64,000 nucleotides of DNA from contig CP103035.1 in assembly GCA_024752435.1 (NCBI GenBank), positions 992,001 to 1,056,000 on the forward strand. The letters run 5' to 3'. The notes beneath the pieces were generated by a model that was not told the DNA's origin, searched no databases, and saw only the letters and a list, made by a program, of their open reading frames with translations. This DNA is from Allantophomopsis cytisporea. Taxonomy: Eukaryota; Ascomycota; Leotiomycetes; Phacidiales; Phacidiaceae. The translations under genes and the position numbers were made by a program. This document shows positions 23,201-35,790 of this stretch, in pieces; the first letter of the stretch is position 1; each line of letters begins with the position of its first letter.

Positions 23201-24182
23201 TCGAGCTCGAATGGCCACTCTCTAGCCATGTCAGGCACGAGTTCCCGAAAGTTTGTAATGTCGCGATTGACGTCCACCATATGCGCCCATTCTCTCCCTC
23301 TCTTAGCACTTGATGCAGCGAGGGTCCCATGCGGTTCTAGTGCTGGAAATTCAACCGGTAACATAGAGTCAATATCCTCTTCTTCGTCATCGGAAGCACC
23401 ATCAGCATTATCGTCTCCATCGACGCCATTGGGATGCGAGGAATCTACAAGATCTTCTGGTTCCTGGTCGAGAACATCCTCGACTTCTTTTGCATCCTCC
23501 GCATCGTCCTTGCCCTTCTTGGCCTCGAAATTGAGTCCTCTGCTTAAACCTGGAGCGACTTCGAGAAGGCCACCTTCACCTCCAAAGTTTATGACACGCT
23601 CGAGCTTCGCTGCCCCGCTAGTTGTGGTGTTTTCAGCTCTGATAGCTTGTTCCTCGAGTGTAGCAGCAGCTTCAACACCTTCCAACCCTCCAGGTGCAAA
23701 CGGAAAGAACCCTGCTGCACCTCTCACAAAATCGGCTCTGTTGGCTGGCTTTCGCAGGAACGAGGTGGAGTTCTTAGCAGTCGCACTGCTGGCAGGAACA
23801 GTAACTTCTTTGTAACCGGTTACTCTACCTTCGAGGCCTTCGCGAGTGAATCGAGTGATCGTGCGAGTTTGCGTTGGTGCAAGCTTAAAGAGTCCCGTGT
23901 AATCGGTGGGCGCATCCCAACGTCTGTAACTGGGTTAGCACAGCATTTGCAGTTCGATCATGGCACTTACTGCTGGAACCTATTGAGCCAAGCATCAGAG
24001 AAAGTGGTCGATGGAGTTAGGTATTTCTGCTCCAGCTCGTCCTTGAGTTCTTGAGAATCCTGCTTGGCGCGCTTTCGTGGGCGCTGCTCGTCCAAAATGG
24101 AGTCAATCCAGTCATCGCTTTCGTGTTGAGCTTCGCCGTCGATCTGCACCCGTTCTAGTGCTTCAATGAGACCGTCCACCAT
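20262..24182 (-). CDS. ski2: SKI2 RNA helicase of the Superkiller complex
   Basis: Three exons: 24182-23971, 23923-20812 and 20762-20262, introns 47 and 49 nt; 1274 aa. The N-terminal region contains the Ski2 arm and an acidic stretch (EEDIDSMLP). Helicase motifs are clear: AHTSAGKT (I), DEVHYVND (II), LLSATVPN (III) and QMAGRAGRRG (VI). The run NPEASCLIMTTEILRSM plus VHYVND separates it from Mtr4. An RG/RGG-rich insertion sits between the two RecA domains (about 22350-22550), as in fungal Ski2. The C-terminus carries the helical DSHCT-type domain. The protein feeds mRNA to the cytoplasmic exosome for 3'-5' decay with Ski3 and Ski8. It is convergent with the mucin-like gene, only 234 bp away. 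Confidence 0.95.
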
Positions 24183-24525
24183 CGTGTACAGTAACGCAGA
24201 GAATCACTGGGAGTTAAAGGGTTTGTTTTGGTTGTTGGGTGGTATTCATGAGCTGCTCGATAATTCCACAGTCTATCGTCATCGACGCATAGGCGAGATT
24301 TCTTTGAACCACCCCGCGATTTTGTTGCCCCACGTTAAGAACGATCCACAGGCAGATATGCACACTTCCTTACAACGAACAATGCCAACGATATTTCTTG
24401 TTATACCCCAACTCTATAGTCAGAAGTATCTATTCATTAACTCGCCCTCAAATTTCTATGTTGACAGCCTAATGCCTGACTCCAAATGCGCCGATTCATG
24501 CTAGCCCAAGTGGTTCACTCCCCAA
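24183..24525. other. ski2 promoter and csm3 3' flank
   Basis: 343 bp between two minus-strand genes. It must hold the ski2 promoter. No other element recognised. Confidence 0.45.
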
Positions 24526-25603
24526 TTACCACATATCATCCATACCTCCCATTTCTGCCATTGCCTCTTCATCATCATCAAAAGCGTCATGGTTTACAGG
24601 TTGATTTGGTGCAACTTCCGACGAATTTAGATCAGATGGAAAGATTTCCTCTGCAAATAGTGCATCAAGATCATCTTCAGGATGTCCGTCGTCAACGATT
24701 TCTGTTGTTTTCTTAGGTCCAAAGACACTATCATTTGTAGCAGATCCTCCACCGAATATTGATACCTCCTGTCTTGGAGCTTCCTTTGTAGGTTTCGGGG
24801 TTGCGCCATATATATCCTCTTCAGCATCATTGTCTCGGGTCGCCGGGGTCTTCAACCGTTCTGTGTTCTGCTTCTCGAAGATAGGAGCTATTCTTGTAGA
24901 CTGCTGGCTAGGTTCTGTGGGGCCTCTTGGTTCAATCTGTGGTTCGCCGTAAAGATTGTCTTCTTCCATAGGTCTAGGCTTGCCCTCATTGATCCATTCC
25001 ATTCTCATCATTTGTACCCTCTTCTTGTGACCAAGTTTCTCTACCATGTCCAGTGCATCGAGAAATTGGGCTTTTGGAAAAAGATCGTCAAGCCATAGTT
25101 GATAGAAGGAAAGGAGTTTCTGTGCATCTTTGTACTGCCAGTTGTCAATAACGATATTCAAGTATAGACACAGGTACCTTACCTCATGGCCCTTGCCTCT
25201 AAACTTCAACTTGCTTGCAGCAATTCTACGCAACTTTGGCACACCTGCTTGTGAGAGTAATCTATGATATGCGTTAGTCTCTGTTGCATCTGCATCAATC
25301 AGAAAGACTTAAGTACCTCGTCTCGTCAAGCTTGACTCTTGGTGCTCTAACTTTTCGCTCAATCTCAATCTCTTCATCAATACCAAGTCCGGAGTCTTTC
25401 GGAAGATTTGGTGCATTCGCCGTCGCTGGAGCTGCCCTTGGGGGGCTTAGATCTCGAAATATATGGTCAAGTTCATCATCGTTGCCGAATAATCTATCCA
25501 AGTCGTCTGTTCCACCGGACTTTGGCTTATTTGCTGCAATTTCCACGCCCGGCATGGTAGGTATAGTTGAGTTATTCTTGGAATAAAGACTTCGAGGCGG
25601 CAA
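24526..25603 (-). CDS. csm3: CSM3/Swi3 (TIPIN) replication fork protection factor
   Basis: Three exons: 25603-25317, 25261-25183 and 25134-24526; 324 aa. The Swi3 domain is encoded across all three: RVKLDETR joined to LLSQAGVPKLRRIA, then LKFRGKGHE joined to YKDAQKLLSFYQLWLDDLFP, then KLGHKKRVQMMRMEW. The second intron is 48 nt, stop-free and a multiple of three, so retention would insert 16 residues; it is called because removal restores the conserved GKGHE-Y join and it has GTAAGG and CAG ends. The C-terminal half is acidic and disordered. CSM3 works with TOF1 to stabilise stalled forks. The upstream region has three ACGCG cores and is shared with the complex I gene. Confidence 0.92.
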
Positions 25604-25814
25604 AACACTTTTGCTGTGGAAATTGAGATACTTGATGTATGTATTGTTGCTTCAAGCGCGTCGCGCGTTTAGAAGACGCGCATCAGCCATAAGTGATATA
25701 GACTTGGTCTGTGCACTTTATCATCCGAACATGGTTAGCGCAAATATGGGTGGGCAGAACGACAACTGAACATCGAATAGCTACGCAGCATTAACAAGCA
25801 ATTGGCCATTCAAG
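25604..25814. promoter_or_regulatory. 211 bp divergent promoter of csm3 and nuo20.9 with MCB-like cores
   Basis: Start codons of the two genes face away from each other across 211 bp. Three ACGCG/CGCGT cores lie at 25657-25661, 25664-25668 and 25676-25680. These resemble MluI cell-cycle boxes and would suit csm3; how the mitochondrial gene is insulated is not visible. Confidence 0.5.
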
Positions 25815-26590
25815 ATGTCGAACGTCGAGCAAAGGCCATATGTGCCAGCAAAGAAGATCAACACCGAGTACCCAGTAAGCTTCATCGAGCTCATGTGCTG
25901 AGAAACTAGCTAACAAGGACCTCGTTCAGTTAATCGACAGTGACCCGTACGTACACCGACAAATGGAACGAGCTCATGCACCAAAGTACTAACTGTCGCA
26001 GACACTTCAAGAGAGTTGTTAAATATGCTCGTGGTTCCGATTATGCCGTGGGTGCTGCTACCGCCACAGCTGGACCAGGTCTGATGCTCCTCTGGGAGCG
26101 TATTGCTCCATCTTTCGTCGGGAAGGGTGGGTTCGCGCCAATTATGCGATTGTCGGGTGTGATTGGAGCTGGAGCTGGATTCTTGATGTTCTACCAACGC
26201 TCGATATGTACGTTTATTTATACTTGATTCGCTGGAGTGTTGGGGAAATGGCAGGCTAATCTGGTGAAAGTGCGATTTTACGGATTCACTGAGAACCAGC
26301 GCGAGGTCGAATTGGATATGAAGGAGATGGTTGCCAAGGTCAAGGCAGGCGAGCCATTGTACGGTGTCAGCGCAACTACCCCATATATGCAGGGTGTTGC
26401 ATCAAGAAACTCCAGATACACTGGTGTTTGGCTACACGTCATGCCATGGTTCAACTTTGTGAACCACAACCAAGTATGTTGATCTGTGATGGTTGATGTG
26501 GAGATTGGCTAATCAGTTTTCTAGCACGGTGTTGATACTGCCAAATACTACCAGCAGGCTGAGAGAGAATTGGCGGCTGGAAAGAACTAA
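25815..26590 (+). CDS. nuo20.9: NADH:ubiquinone oxidoreductase 20.9 kDa subunit (complex I accessory)
   Basis: Five exons: 25815-25874, 25930-25946 (17 nt), 26002-26207, 26271-26473 and 26525-26590; introns 55, 55, 63 and 51 nt; 183 aa. Family signatures are KINTEYP-LIDSDP-HFKRVV, the membrane segment around AVGAATATAGPGLMLLW, GKGGFAPIMRLSGVIGAGAGFLMFYQR, RFYGFTENQREVE, RNSRYTGVWLHVMPWFNFVNHNQ and HGVDTAKYYQQAE. It is a fungal accessory subunit of the respiratory complex I membrane arm in the inner mitochondrial membrane, first described in Neurospora. The 17-nt exon is needed to link YP to HFKR and is flanked by usable splice sites. Confidence 0.93.
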
Positions 26591-28210
26591 GCAAAAGGTC
26601 AATCAAATCTTGTGCTTTTGCTAGTGTATATATCTTCAATTCAATCACCCAAAAAACAGAAAAAGACAAAAATAAATTGCTTCTAAGGTTACAATAGATA
26701 TGGGTTCGAGAGAGTGACATAGCCAGATGTTGCCAGAGAAGTTTGGTTTGCTTATGTCTTACATTCAGCGTATCTACTCGACCAAGTTCAAATGATAGAA
26801 GGAACCGTAATGCGGCTGAGATTGACAGACTTTCACGATAGCTTCAAAAGGTCTTTCCCTGTAATACTACAGTAAGATTCGAGGTTCAAGGGGTATTACC
26901 TGGACCTGTAATATCATCTTTAATAATCGTCAAGAGCTAATGATCATTATTGAATGTTCATATAACTTCTTCACATGCGTAAACTAAGTAGTGATTTACC
27001 GGTAATCAATTTCACAGTTCTACGGGTAACTTTCTGGTCAGAGAAATGGCTTAACACTATTCACATGCCCGTCCTCCCCAGTCTTATCCTTGTGAGCATA
27101 CTATCCGAGCTAAGCTGTGTCAAGACGCAGCATTTCTTTATATAACATGAGCCTAATCCCCAAAGATGGGGAAACAAAATTCAGTCTAACCAAAAATCAT
27201 CACGTACCTTCCCACGCAAAGTACATCAAAAGACATGAAATTGAAAAAAAGTCCAATAGCAAGAATTTACTGGTGTCTACATACCTGAAATCTATAATTT
27301 GCGTGTACGCTCATGGTAGAACCTAGATATACCTATTTTCTCGTCAAGAGTTTGTCCCACCGATTGGAACGGTTCCCAAGTGAAAGGCACTCATAGGTGA
27401 GATACAGGCTTCCTTGTAGAAAAATACAGCAGCCCATGCATATGAAGTACAACTATATAATGACATCTTCTCGTTCAGTAATGCAGACTTTCTACGCAAA
27501 TGTAAGTACTCTCAATAACTGACAGCTGGGCACTTTTCTGCCTCTGTCATAATCAGTTGCCTACTGCATTTAACTTTGATTTGTTTCTAGACTTTCAGAC
27601 TGTAGAGCTGCGAAGACAGTCCTATAAAAGGTGAGAATGTTTTCCGCTACAGATAGCAAGACTTCGCTGAGGGATCGCATCTTTGTATTTCAAAGTCGCT
27701 TTATTCAGAAGACAAGTCTAGATTTTATGATAGCAATCCTTCTACGAAATTCGAAGATCTCTCAAACAAAGCGTGCGTATTGTCTATCTCAGTCACCTGT
27801 TGTTGGTTTTATCTCAATTCTTGATAAGAGCCTGAAAATATGAGAATTTCTCTTGACTTCTTCTACTTAAAAATTCAAGATTAGCAAGAGCTTGACATAG
27901 CTCTTCATGCGGAAGCTGCTTCTAAACTCCATTTACCCTACAATTCTCAGTGTTCCGAATGACATCCGGCTAGTATTTCTCAATTATATGAGTTTTTGTC
28001 AAAAGGATAATATAGCCCACTAAAAGCGTTATTAGCCAGTCTTAAGTTACGAAAACATACTACCAATATGGCAAACGTAAACATGGAGAAAGATCATGGA
28101 AGAGCAATGGTCCATACTTTAATAATCTAAGAATTCAACATGAAACTATGTTTAAGCTGGATGAGTTACTACTAGGCCTGAGATGGAAACAAGAGTTTTA
28201 TTGCATTCTT
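26591..28210. other. AT-rich intergenic region
   Basis: 1.6 kb between convergent genes. Short open stretches only; none with recognisable features. The composition is more AT-rich than in neighbouring coding DNA. No terminal repeats of a transposon were spotted. Confidence 0.45.
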
Positions 28211-29086
28211 TTAGTGTCCTAGATCTAATAGATACTCCAGTTTCGCCAGAGAATTTATGCGGAACGTAACTGGATCATCAAACCGACAATTGCACTTTTC
28301 GTCATAGAGTATAGCCAAGATGCCTTCTACTTTTGCTGGTAGAACATCGCGCGACTCCTTATCGCCGATATAGACAATGTCTTCGGCCAGGATCTGGTAC
28401 TTTTCCAATACGAAGGCGAATAACCCATCAATCTTGGACTTCCCAATCTTATTTGTTGTAATTAGTATATCGATATAAGGCTGCAGTCCAAGTTCCCCAA
28501 CAGTCCATTTCTGAGCATCTTGCGGGCCTTCTGTCACAATAATAATCTTCTTGCCGAGACTCTTGATCTCCTTGAGTAATTGAATGGCACCTACTTTAAG
28601 GGTCAGAGCAGTCTTCAAGTTCCTTTTGTAGATGTCTAGAAGACAGTTCATCTTAGCGTCGGGGATTTCAATTTTGTAGGTCTGAAGAAGAAGAGTAAAC
28701 CTTACTTTCCGATATTCCGTTGAAGTCCTTCCACCTGCAAAAGCAGATGCTGTCTTCGAACTTAGTATCTCGCTATAAGATGCCTTGAGGTCGTCAACAC
28801 TAATACCCGAGTCTTCTTGTATTGCCTCAAACACGGATAAGGATGCATGTGCAGAGGCTTTTCGAAACTCGTGGAGAGTATCATCGAGATCAAAACCAAA
28901 CCAGCTTTTTGATGATAAGGACAACCGGATAGTGTCGAGAAGACGGAGATAGGCCTGTTACTGAGTTGAGATACGATACAGACTGCTTCTTAATCATGAA
29001 GAACTTACATCGCTTACTCCTTGACCACCACCGGGCACTTCAAGATTTGCGGCAAGATATTCAGACAGGTACTCATGATCAGGCAT
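28211..29086 (-). CDS. HAD-superfamily hydrolase (predicted phosphatase)
   Basis: Two exons: 29086-29009 and 28954-28211, intron 54 nt; 273 aa. Motif I is FDLDDTL (Asp48 nucleophile, Asp50), motif II the Thr in IIIVTEG, motif III the Lys in KIGKSKIDG, and motif IV GDKESRD. A helical cap lies between motifs I and II. This is the common soluble HAD phosphatase layout; the substrate cannot be told. Exon 1 (MPDHEYLSEYLAANLEV) was added because GTAAGT at 29008 joined to CAG at 28955 gives an uninterrupted frame. A further upstream exon cannot be excluded, since the frame stays open for 12 codons before the chosen ATG. Confidence 0.8.
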
Positions 29087-32000
29087 GGAGAAAGCTGTGT
29101 CTTCAGTGGAAACTTGAGCTTCTTATTTCGTTTTAGCAATTGCAATTCAGATCAAACGAATTTGAGACTACCTTGCTGGTACGAGTTTAAACGACAAATG
29201 CAAAGAACATGAGAGGATTAATGATTGATCTGTGAACTGAAAGTAGGCACTGCTTCTAAATAAATCGGTCGTTGTTATCATAGCACCTTTACTTTCTCAT
29301 GTACAGGCGAGCGGATACTCTAGAATCTGCAATATTGCTCCGCTCATTAGCCCTTGTATCCAGTGCTGATATTCTGGGAGAACAATGACACTCACAATAA
29401 GCGATACTTAAAAAGTGAAGAAGGGTCCAGAGTTGAACATTCAAAATTCGTACAAGGGTCCAAGGTGGGCAATCCATCATGATGATGTGATTTACACAAT
29501 GTGGAGAATCGGTCTCGCTAGTCGGAATATCAGACAATGTCGTGACTCACTGAATCTCACGCCAGAGCTCTTTTTATCATTTTCTGTTGCTTTAAATGCT
29601 TATGAACACGATGCATCAAGGATACTGGTTTCGTTTACACTCAAAGTATAAATTGAAATTTGGCTGCGAGTCAGTGTACTGATGGGCCTTCCAAAGGCTT
29701 AAAATAACTTCAGCCAGCCTGATTGTATACTAACGTAAAGAACTTGATTTATAACATTGAAATAATGAGCACAAGACCTCCAGAATACAATCATCGTGGT
29801 AACATTGGCCTTATTGATCTGAAGAACTTAGTAAGCTATGTTTTAGCTTGTGCCATAAATATTGAATTCCACCGACTCCATTTATCTGTTGGAATTAGCG
29901 GTTGTGTAACCCAGCAGTACACAAGATCAGGAAGCCATATCTCGGTGAAATCGCTGCTTGATGAAGCGTCTTAATATCTGCACCTGTGAACATATCCTAC
30001 TCCAGTGACCTTGGCAGGCAATGTAGCATGAAGCACGTCGACTACTCTTGCTCAAAAACCGTTGCCTTGAGTGGGCTTTCTGCTGAGAGCCAGCATAGAT
30101 GAGTCGCTGAGCTCACGTGCTCTTCAAGTGTCAGATAAGCATCGATATGCCCAACGTATGATATAAAAATAATATGTATGCATATTCTTGTCATATAATA
30201 GTCATATAAATGGTTTCTAGAGGATGTGGGTCTTCGTTGCAACCACTGTTCACCGAATAGTGAATACTAAAGGCATGCAGTTGAGTAAAACCAGATATGG
30301 TTAAACTCAGCTTACCATCCGTAGTAGCTATAGACGATAAGAGCACGAGTTGAGGGCAAGATATCTTGCCATCAATGAGATCTGGGTCATGTCAGCAAGA
30401 TATGTGTATTCGGCGTGAAAAGAAAGATGTGAAAATATAATGCTTTCGACGATATGCCGTAGAGGTGTTGGGTCCTGTGCCTATGTTTGAAAGCAGAGAA
30501 TTTTAATGGCTCTGAAATCTGAGAGGATGTGATGTTGATAGAAGTGTACTAAATCAATAGTCTAGAATACCAATAAAGTATTGATTATTACCAATTGTAA
30601 GACATTAGTAAGTTCGATGATTGGAAAATGTAGGAGGGTGAGGATGACCAAGGAGTCCTTTCTCGATCTCTCGACAAAATTTGAGAAATGGATGCAGTCA
30701 ATTTTTCCACACTTAAGAGGGCAAAATTCCGAAGGTGGATTTTAAAATAACTAACGATGGTTAGAAACATGATGGCAGCCATTCTTACACGACAGAGAAG
30801 TTGAGGACAAAGACAATCACTATGTAGCCGTAGTTTTCTATCTCACAGCAAGTAAATTGCCAGATGTCTTCCCCTTTTGATGTATAATTCAGGGCTTCTG
30901 GAAGGCAATGGCGTCAAAAAATGGGGAAAGTACTTCTACTGACATGGAGAAGTTTGTCCAAGATATCTCTTGAAAAAGTGTCTGCTAGATTCAGATTTCA
31001 TGATCTCAAGAGCGACCAGATATTCACTTGGAAAAGAATAGTAAAAGAGGACAGTAAAAGCATACTTGTAAGAAAAGACCCATTGCAAGAGGTCAACAAC
31101 TTGAACATCTGATTGAGATAATGCTGAGTATTAGCAAAGAAAGCATCTCACTTGAGCCTTACGTCTATCTACAAGTCATCAAGTCTTGCAAGCGATTTTT
31201 CCCCCTGAGTGATTAGGACTTTAGTATCTTGCTAATAGCGACTCGAGTCCCATCAAGGACTTTCCATCACTCGACCATCTTTGTTGTGACGTTACACCCT
31301 CTAGCATAATTTCTGTCTATGACTAACGTATCTTCAAACAGTTGTTATGAAGCAGCACAAAACCAACCTCGGCCCAGGTTTGCATTTCATAACTTCGATG
31401 TCAATCACCACTCGCCACTATCTCACTGACCTCATAGCTTTCATGATCACCCTTCAAATACCCCATTAGTCCACCATGATAGATGAATTTCAAGAGAATT
31501 TTCGTCCCAACAACCTTACGCCACAATCTCGCCGACTCCACTTCTAGGCTCAGCATCCTCAAGGGATGAACCCAATGATAAACTCAGTTCTTATCCATCA
31601 GAACCCTCGTCCTCAACCCTATGCCTATCTCTACCTATATCCCAATCGCCGCCCTCAGCATCCCTACACAACGACACCCATCCGGGCTCCCAGAACCCAA
31701 CCTTGTCAACAATCGTATCATTCTCTCAACACCACCGCATCCATGTAGCGACCTAAGCACCTCCGCCACCATCTCCACCATGGTCTTTCCTTATCGCCAA
31801 CCTACCACGGGCAAAATTCCGGACCGAAAAGCCTCCCGGTAACCATCTGTCCGGGTCGCAGCGTGCGGCAATGCACGACATATCATACCTTCCCGAAGCA
31901 GCAGTTGGCGGTACCCTCATAGATCGATCAACTGCCGGCGGCTATGCGTGGCTGCAGCCGTCACTTGTATCTTCGCCACAATTCTCATACCTCCTCCGTC

Positions 32001-33473
32001 GCACTTCCTGCTCCGGAGTGTGGTTAGCAGCAGCAATCATAAAACGTTATGGGTTGGGATTGGAAGTGTTCCATGGAGTCTCGACTGCACAGATTGTGAG
32101 GCGCGAGGATGGGGCCATGAGATGCGTTCGGAAGGTGGCTAGGCGTATAGCGGGGAATAGATGTTGCGGGGGGATAGGGACAGGGACATTGCGGAGGGGA
32201 TGAAAAGGGTAGGTAGATGTTTTGCCTTCCTTTATAATGATCTTTAGAGCCGTAAAGATAGTTGAGTATGTCGGCGCAATTTATGCTTCGCATTAAGGTA
32301 GGAGATTAGACTTGTTTCATGGCTCGATGAGGGTTTGGTGATGGGTTTAGAAGACAGGAAGCTCGATCTTCATGTTCTTTCGCAATGACGATGCCCGTGT
32401 TCATTGCGCTGCCTTATGTTCCATGTATGTCTTGGTCTTTTATGCTTAGCTGAAATATGCTTCTTTTAAGATGGGCGTGATCAAGCGAGGTTGTTTTGAC
32501 GTCTGTGTTGGCTACTGTTTCAACGTTCATGTATACACTTTTGTGAAGTATCCAACAAGCATAAAATATGTACTTGTACAAAAGATATATGGTGTAATTC
32601 TGAGATGCTATTATCTGATTGTTGGAGGTCCGGGAAATACCTTCAATTGAAGATACAGTGAATTTATAGTTTTATGTGTCGTCTTGAACAATTACAATAT
32701 AAATCACATTATGAATTCACCAGTAACATTATGCCGAAGACAATACTTTTTTTCAAAAATCAAGAACTAACAAGAGATGAAATTGCATAGGCCGAATCTA
32801 CGTCCATGTCGTACATTATGCAAAACTAGCGACAGTGACATTCCATGTTGTCAAAATAAGCTGAGATTTTAGTGCAACTCTATCTTCGTCTCAAGCTCCA
32901 CCGATCATGCATTCGTGACATTCCTCGACGTCCACTTAAGCAATCCATCTAGCGCAACCCAGATCAGCAACCAAGATTTAGCCACAGACAACTCGGCTTG
33001 GACATTTCGCGTAGTTGATATATACTTTTCCCCTGCGGCAGATCAAGCGCGCTCCATATTTTCTCGTATCGTGATGTAGACTCCGTACGCATACATGTGA
33101 TGTGCATGAGGCAAGCGCAAACCGTGATCACCGCTATAAGCTTGGCACCGATGCGGGCTGACAATGTTGGAGGAGATGGTAGGTTATACACGTAGGACAT
33201 CAAGTGAGGCAGTGAGGAATTAAGGTAGGTCGAAGCAGATTAAAAGAGTGGCTGACTCTAAATATTATCTATACCAAACTCCGCACGATATTGGGATCAA
33301 CCCATCACCATAAAACCATCCCAAGCAAACCCGTACGTTGCATCCAATCCGTCAATAAGTCATCAGCGAGTCAATCAAACTATGTATAAATCCACCGCAA
33401 ACTTCGAGAACGTATCGTCTAAGTCTCACATTGTCCCGCAAAATCGGTTTTCTTATCAAGTATTTAGTATAAT
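29087..33473. other. 4.4 kb gene-free AT-rich region
   Basis: Between the HAD and acyltransferase genes. Most of it is AT-rich with frequent stops in all frames. A segment richer in GC at about 31480-32210 has open stretches of about 110 codons (for example 31871-32203), but no consistent protein. I see no RNA gene. Confidence 0.5.
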
Positions 33474-34916
33474 CTACTCTCGGATCCAGTCGAAGACCAC
33501 GTGCGCAAACTTCTGACTTGGCACATCGACGAGGCGGTAAAAGACCTCCGCGGCTGGCACGACAGATACAAGGCAGACTCCAAGTACAGCGATGGTGGCG
33601 TCTTCGAATGGCCAGTTCTTGGTGACTCGCAGGTGCATGAAGAGCTTGATGCCGGCAGTGTACATGATGGTGCTCTGGATGAGATACCAACCTAGAGAGG
33701 ATATTAGCGAGATTTCTACATTCAGATGCCGCACGCAGGCTAACTGGGAAAATGGAAGTTAAGAGAGGGACTTACTGAACGAACGTCTTCCCAAGTAGGT
33801 AAAAAGGGGGTTGGCAAAGATGTATTGCATCATGTCGCTGCACTCTAGCAAGAAGAAGAAACCGACAAGGAAGATGTAGTTATCATCTCTGGCTTGGGGT
33901 TGACGGATATTGTACTCGTCGTTGAAACCCAGGTTCGTGACAAGGCCACCGGTACCACCATAAAGGGTATCAGAATGGGCCATCAACTCCTGGTTCACAT
34001 CTTGTGGCTTCCATGCGGTCCACACGAACATCATGATAGTTCCGGCAGCTAGGGTGCACACCATTGGGATCCACGCAGGGAGTCTGAAGATCTTGGATGG
34101 CTTGTCTTCGCGGGCACGCGTGTAAGGAATTGGAATCCCGCGCGAGGCAGCTTGCTTAAGGTTCATGGTCATAACGAGATCCGCAAAGAGCATACCGGTG
34201 ATAGAGTACCATGCCCACGACTTTACCCACCACGCGGTAATGATGAAGCCAATCAAGGACTTAACTCGCCAGGATTTGCGGGTGTATGGAATGATGACCA
34301 TGGTCATGAAGACGGTGTAAGACTGATTGTAAAGAACATTGATGAGCCACATTGTCTGCGACGGAAATGCGAGAGATCCAGACTGGTCTTGGAAATTGTG
34401 CGACAGCCAGAACAGGTTGAATACACTGTTGAAGTACGACAGTGTAGTTGGCATGGCGTATGGCGTGGTGATGGAGGTGTTGCCAATCCGTTCAGTGAAG
34501 GCGTCTACATAATCCCAGCCCAGCGTCGACGAGCAGATCTTCACAATCGCGAGAGATACAGCTACTGGGAACCAGAGGCGCAGACCACGGCGAAAGGCGG
34601 CCGAGGCGACGGCTTGCTTGGTTGGATTCGCGATGAAGGGCACGCAGATTGTGCGGGCTGAGAGGATGATGAAGAACGAGTAGATGAGAGTCTCATTCCA
34701 GAAAAGTACTGAGAGCGTTTTCTTCAACATCAATTGGTACACGGGACCGGTAGTGTTGTCGCTGTCTTTCACAGCTGCTGGAACAAATGTCACCATGAAC
34801 ATCCAGATGAAGGACTCCAACACTAACAGTCCACGCAGGCCGATCAGATAGTCCTGCTCTGGACAAACTGTAGGCTTCGCCGATATAGCATCTTTGACGC
34901 GTGCAATGGCACTCAT
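33474..34916 (-). CDS. Membrane acyltransferase-3 family protein
   Basis: Two exons: 34916-33776 and 33691-33474, intron 84 nt (GTAAGT, GCTAATA, CTCTAG); 452 aa from MSAIARVKDA (an upstream in-frame ATG at 34988 would add 24 residues). The opening LIGLRGLLVLESFIW is the usual start of the acyltransferase-3 fold, and about ten hydrophobic segments follow. YLGRRSFS-WYLIQS, joined across the intron, is a typical late motif. Such proteins move acyl groups across a membrane to glycans or lipids. Its neighbours (a GT2 and a second acyltransferase-3 fused to a GH16-like domain) suggest an exopolysaccharide or wall-glycan substrate, which is inference. Confidence 0.85.
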
Positions 34917-35424
34917 GTTGGTCGTCGTTGTTGGGGGAAAGGGAAAGGGAGAGCGTTTGGGACCACTGACTGTGTACTTTTCATACACGTTGGGTGGTTT
35001 GGAGATATTCGAATGGTGAGGTTGAATTGGATCAAGGGAGATGTAGTAAATGAGAGACTGAGAGAAGAATAAGATAGTCGAGTGAAGTGTGGTATGTAGT
35101 AGTACGTTGACTTAACAAGTGGAAAAGAGTAAAGTAGGTATGATCGAGCAGGCGATTTTTTCTTCTCTCTTCTGCCCAATCGATGAAGTAATAATAATAG
35201 TGGTGGCGATCTTGGCTAATGATAGAGTTGTTTGAGACTGATTCCCTCAAATTTCCATTGCCTTGATCTAGATAATGATAGAGAATGGATTGAGAGAACG
35301 GAGGACGTGTGTGGGGAGTATGAAGTACGGTGTTGTAATAGTACAGCTTCAGCCTTTCAATAGTATGCAAACGACCAGACCGATACTAGGTATGAATGAT
35401 GTCTAGCAAGAAGAAGTCATCAAG

Positions 35425-35469
35425 GTATGGTATGGTATGGATAGATGGATGGATGGATGAATGGATGAG
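35425..35469. repeat. TATGG and GATG microsatellites
   Basis: Three copies of TATGG run directly into about six copies of GATG with small changes. Simple repeat in the acyltransferase upstream region. Confidence 0.85.
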
Positions 35470-35790
35470 AGGTTTGTTAGCAAATGCTACTTGTAGTACG
35501 AACAGGTGGATATATGAGTGAGCAGGGATTGTGAGTCCAAAGGTCAGGTCAATCAATAGAGCAACCTAACCTTCTCCCCAATCCCTATGCGGCCATGATT
35601 TCTTTGCTCAACCACCTACAACCCACTTTTTCCAAAGCCCTTCCAATCCTCGGCCCCAGAAAAAGCACATGTCAAGATCTCAGGATACCATGATGTGGAG
35701 TACTCTTTCTTCTTCTTCCTTTTCGTCTTATCTCTCAGGCCAATACAATGAACAGCAGCGGTGGAAATGAGGCTTGAAGACAAGGTACGA

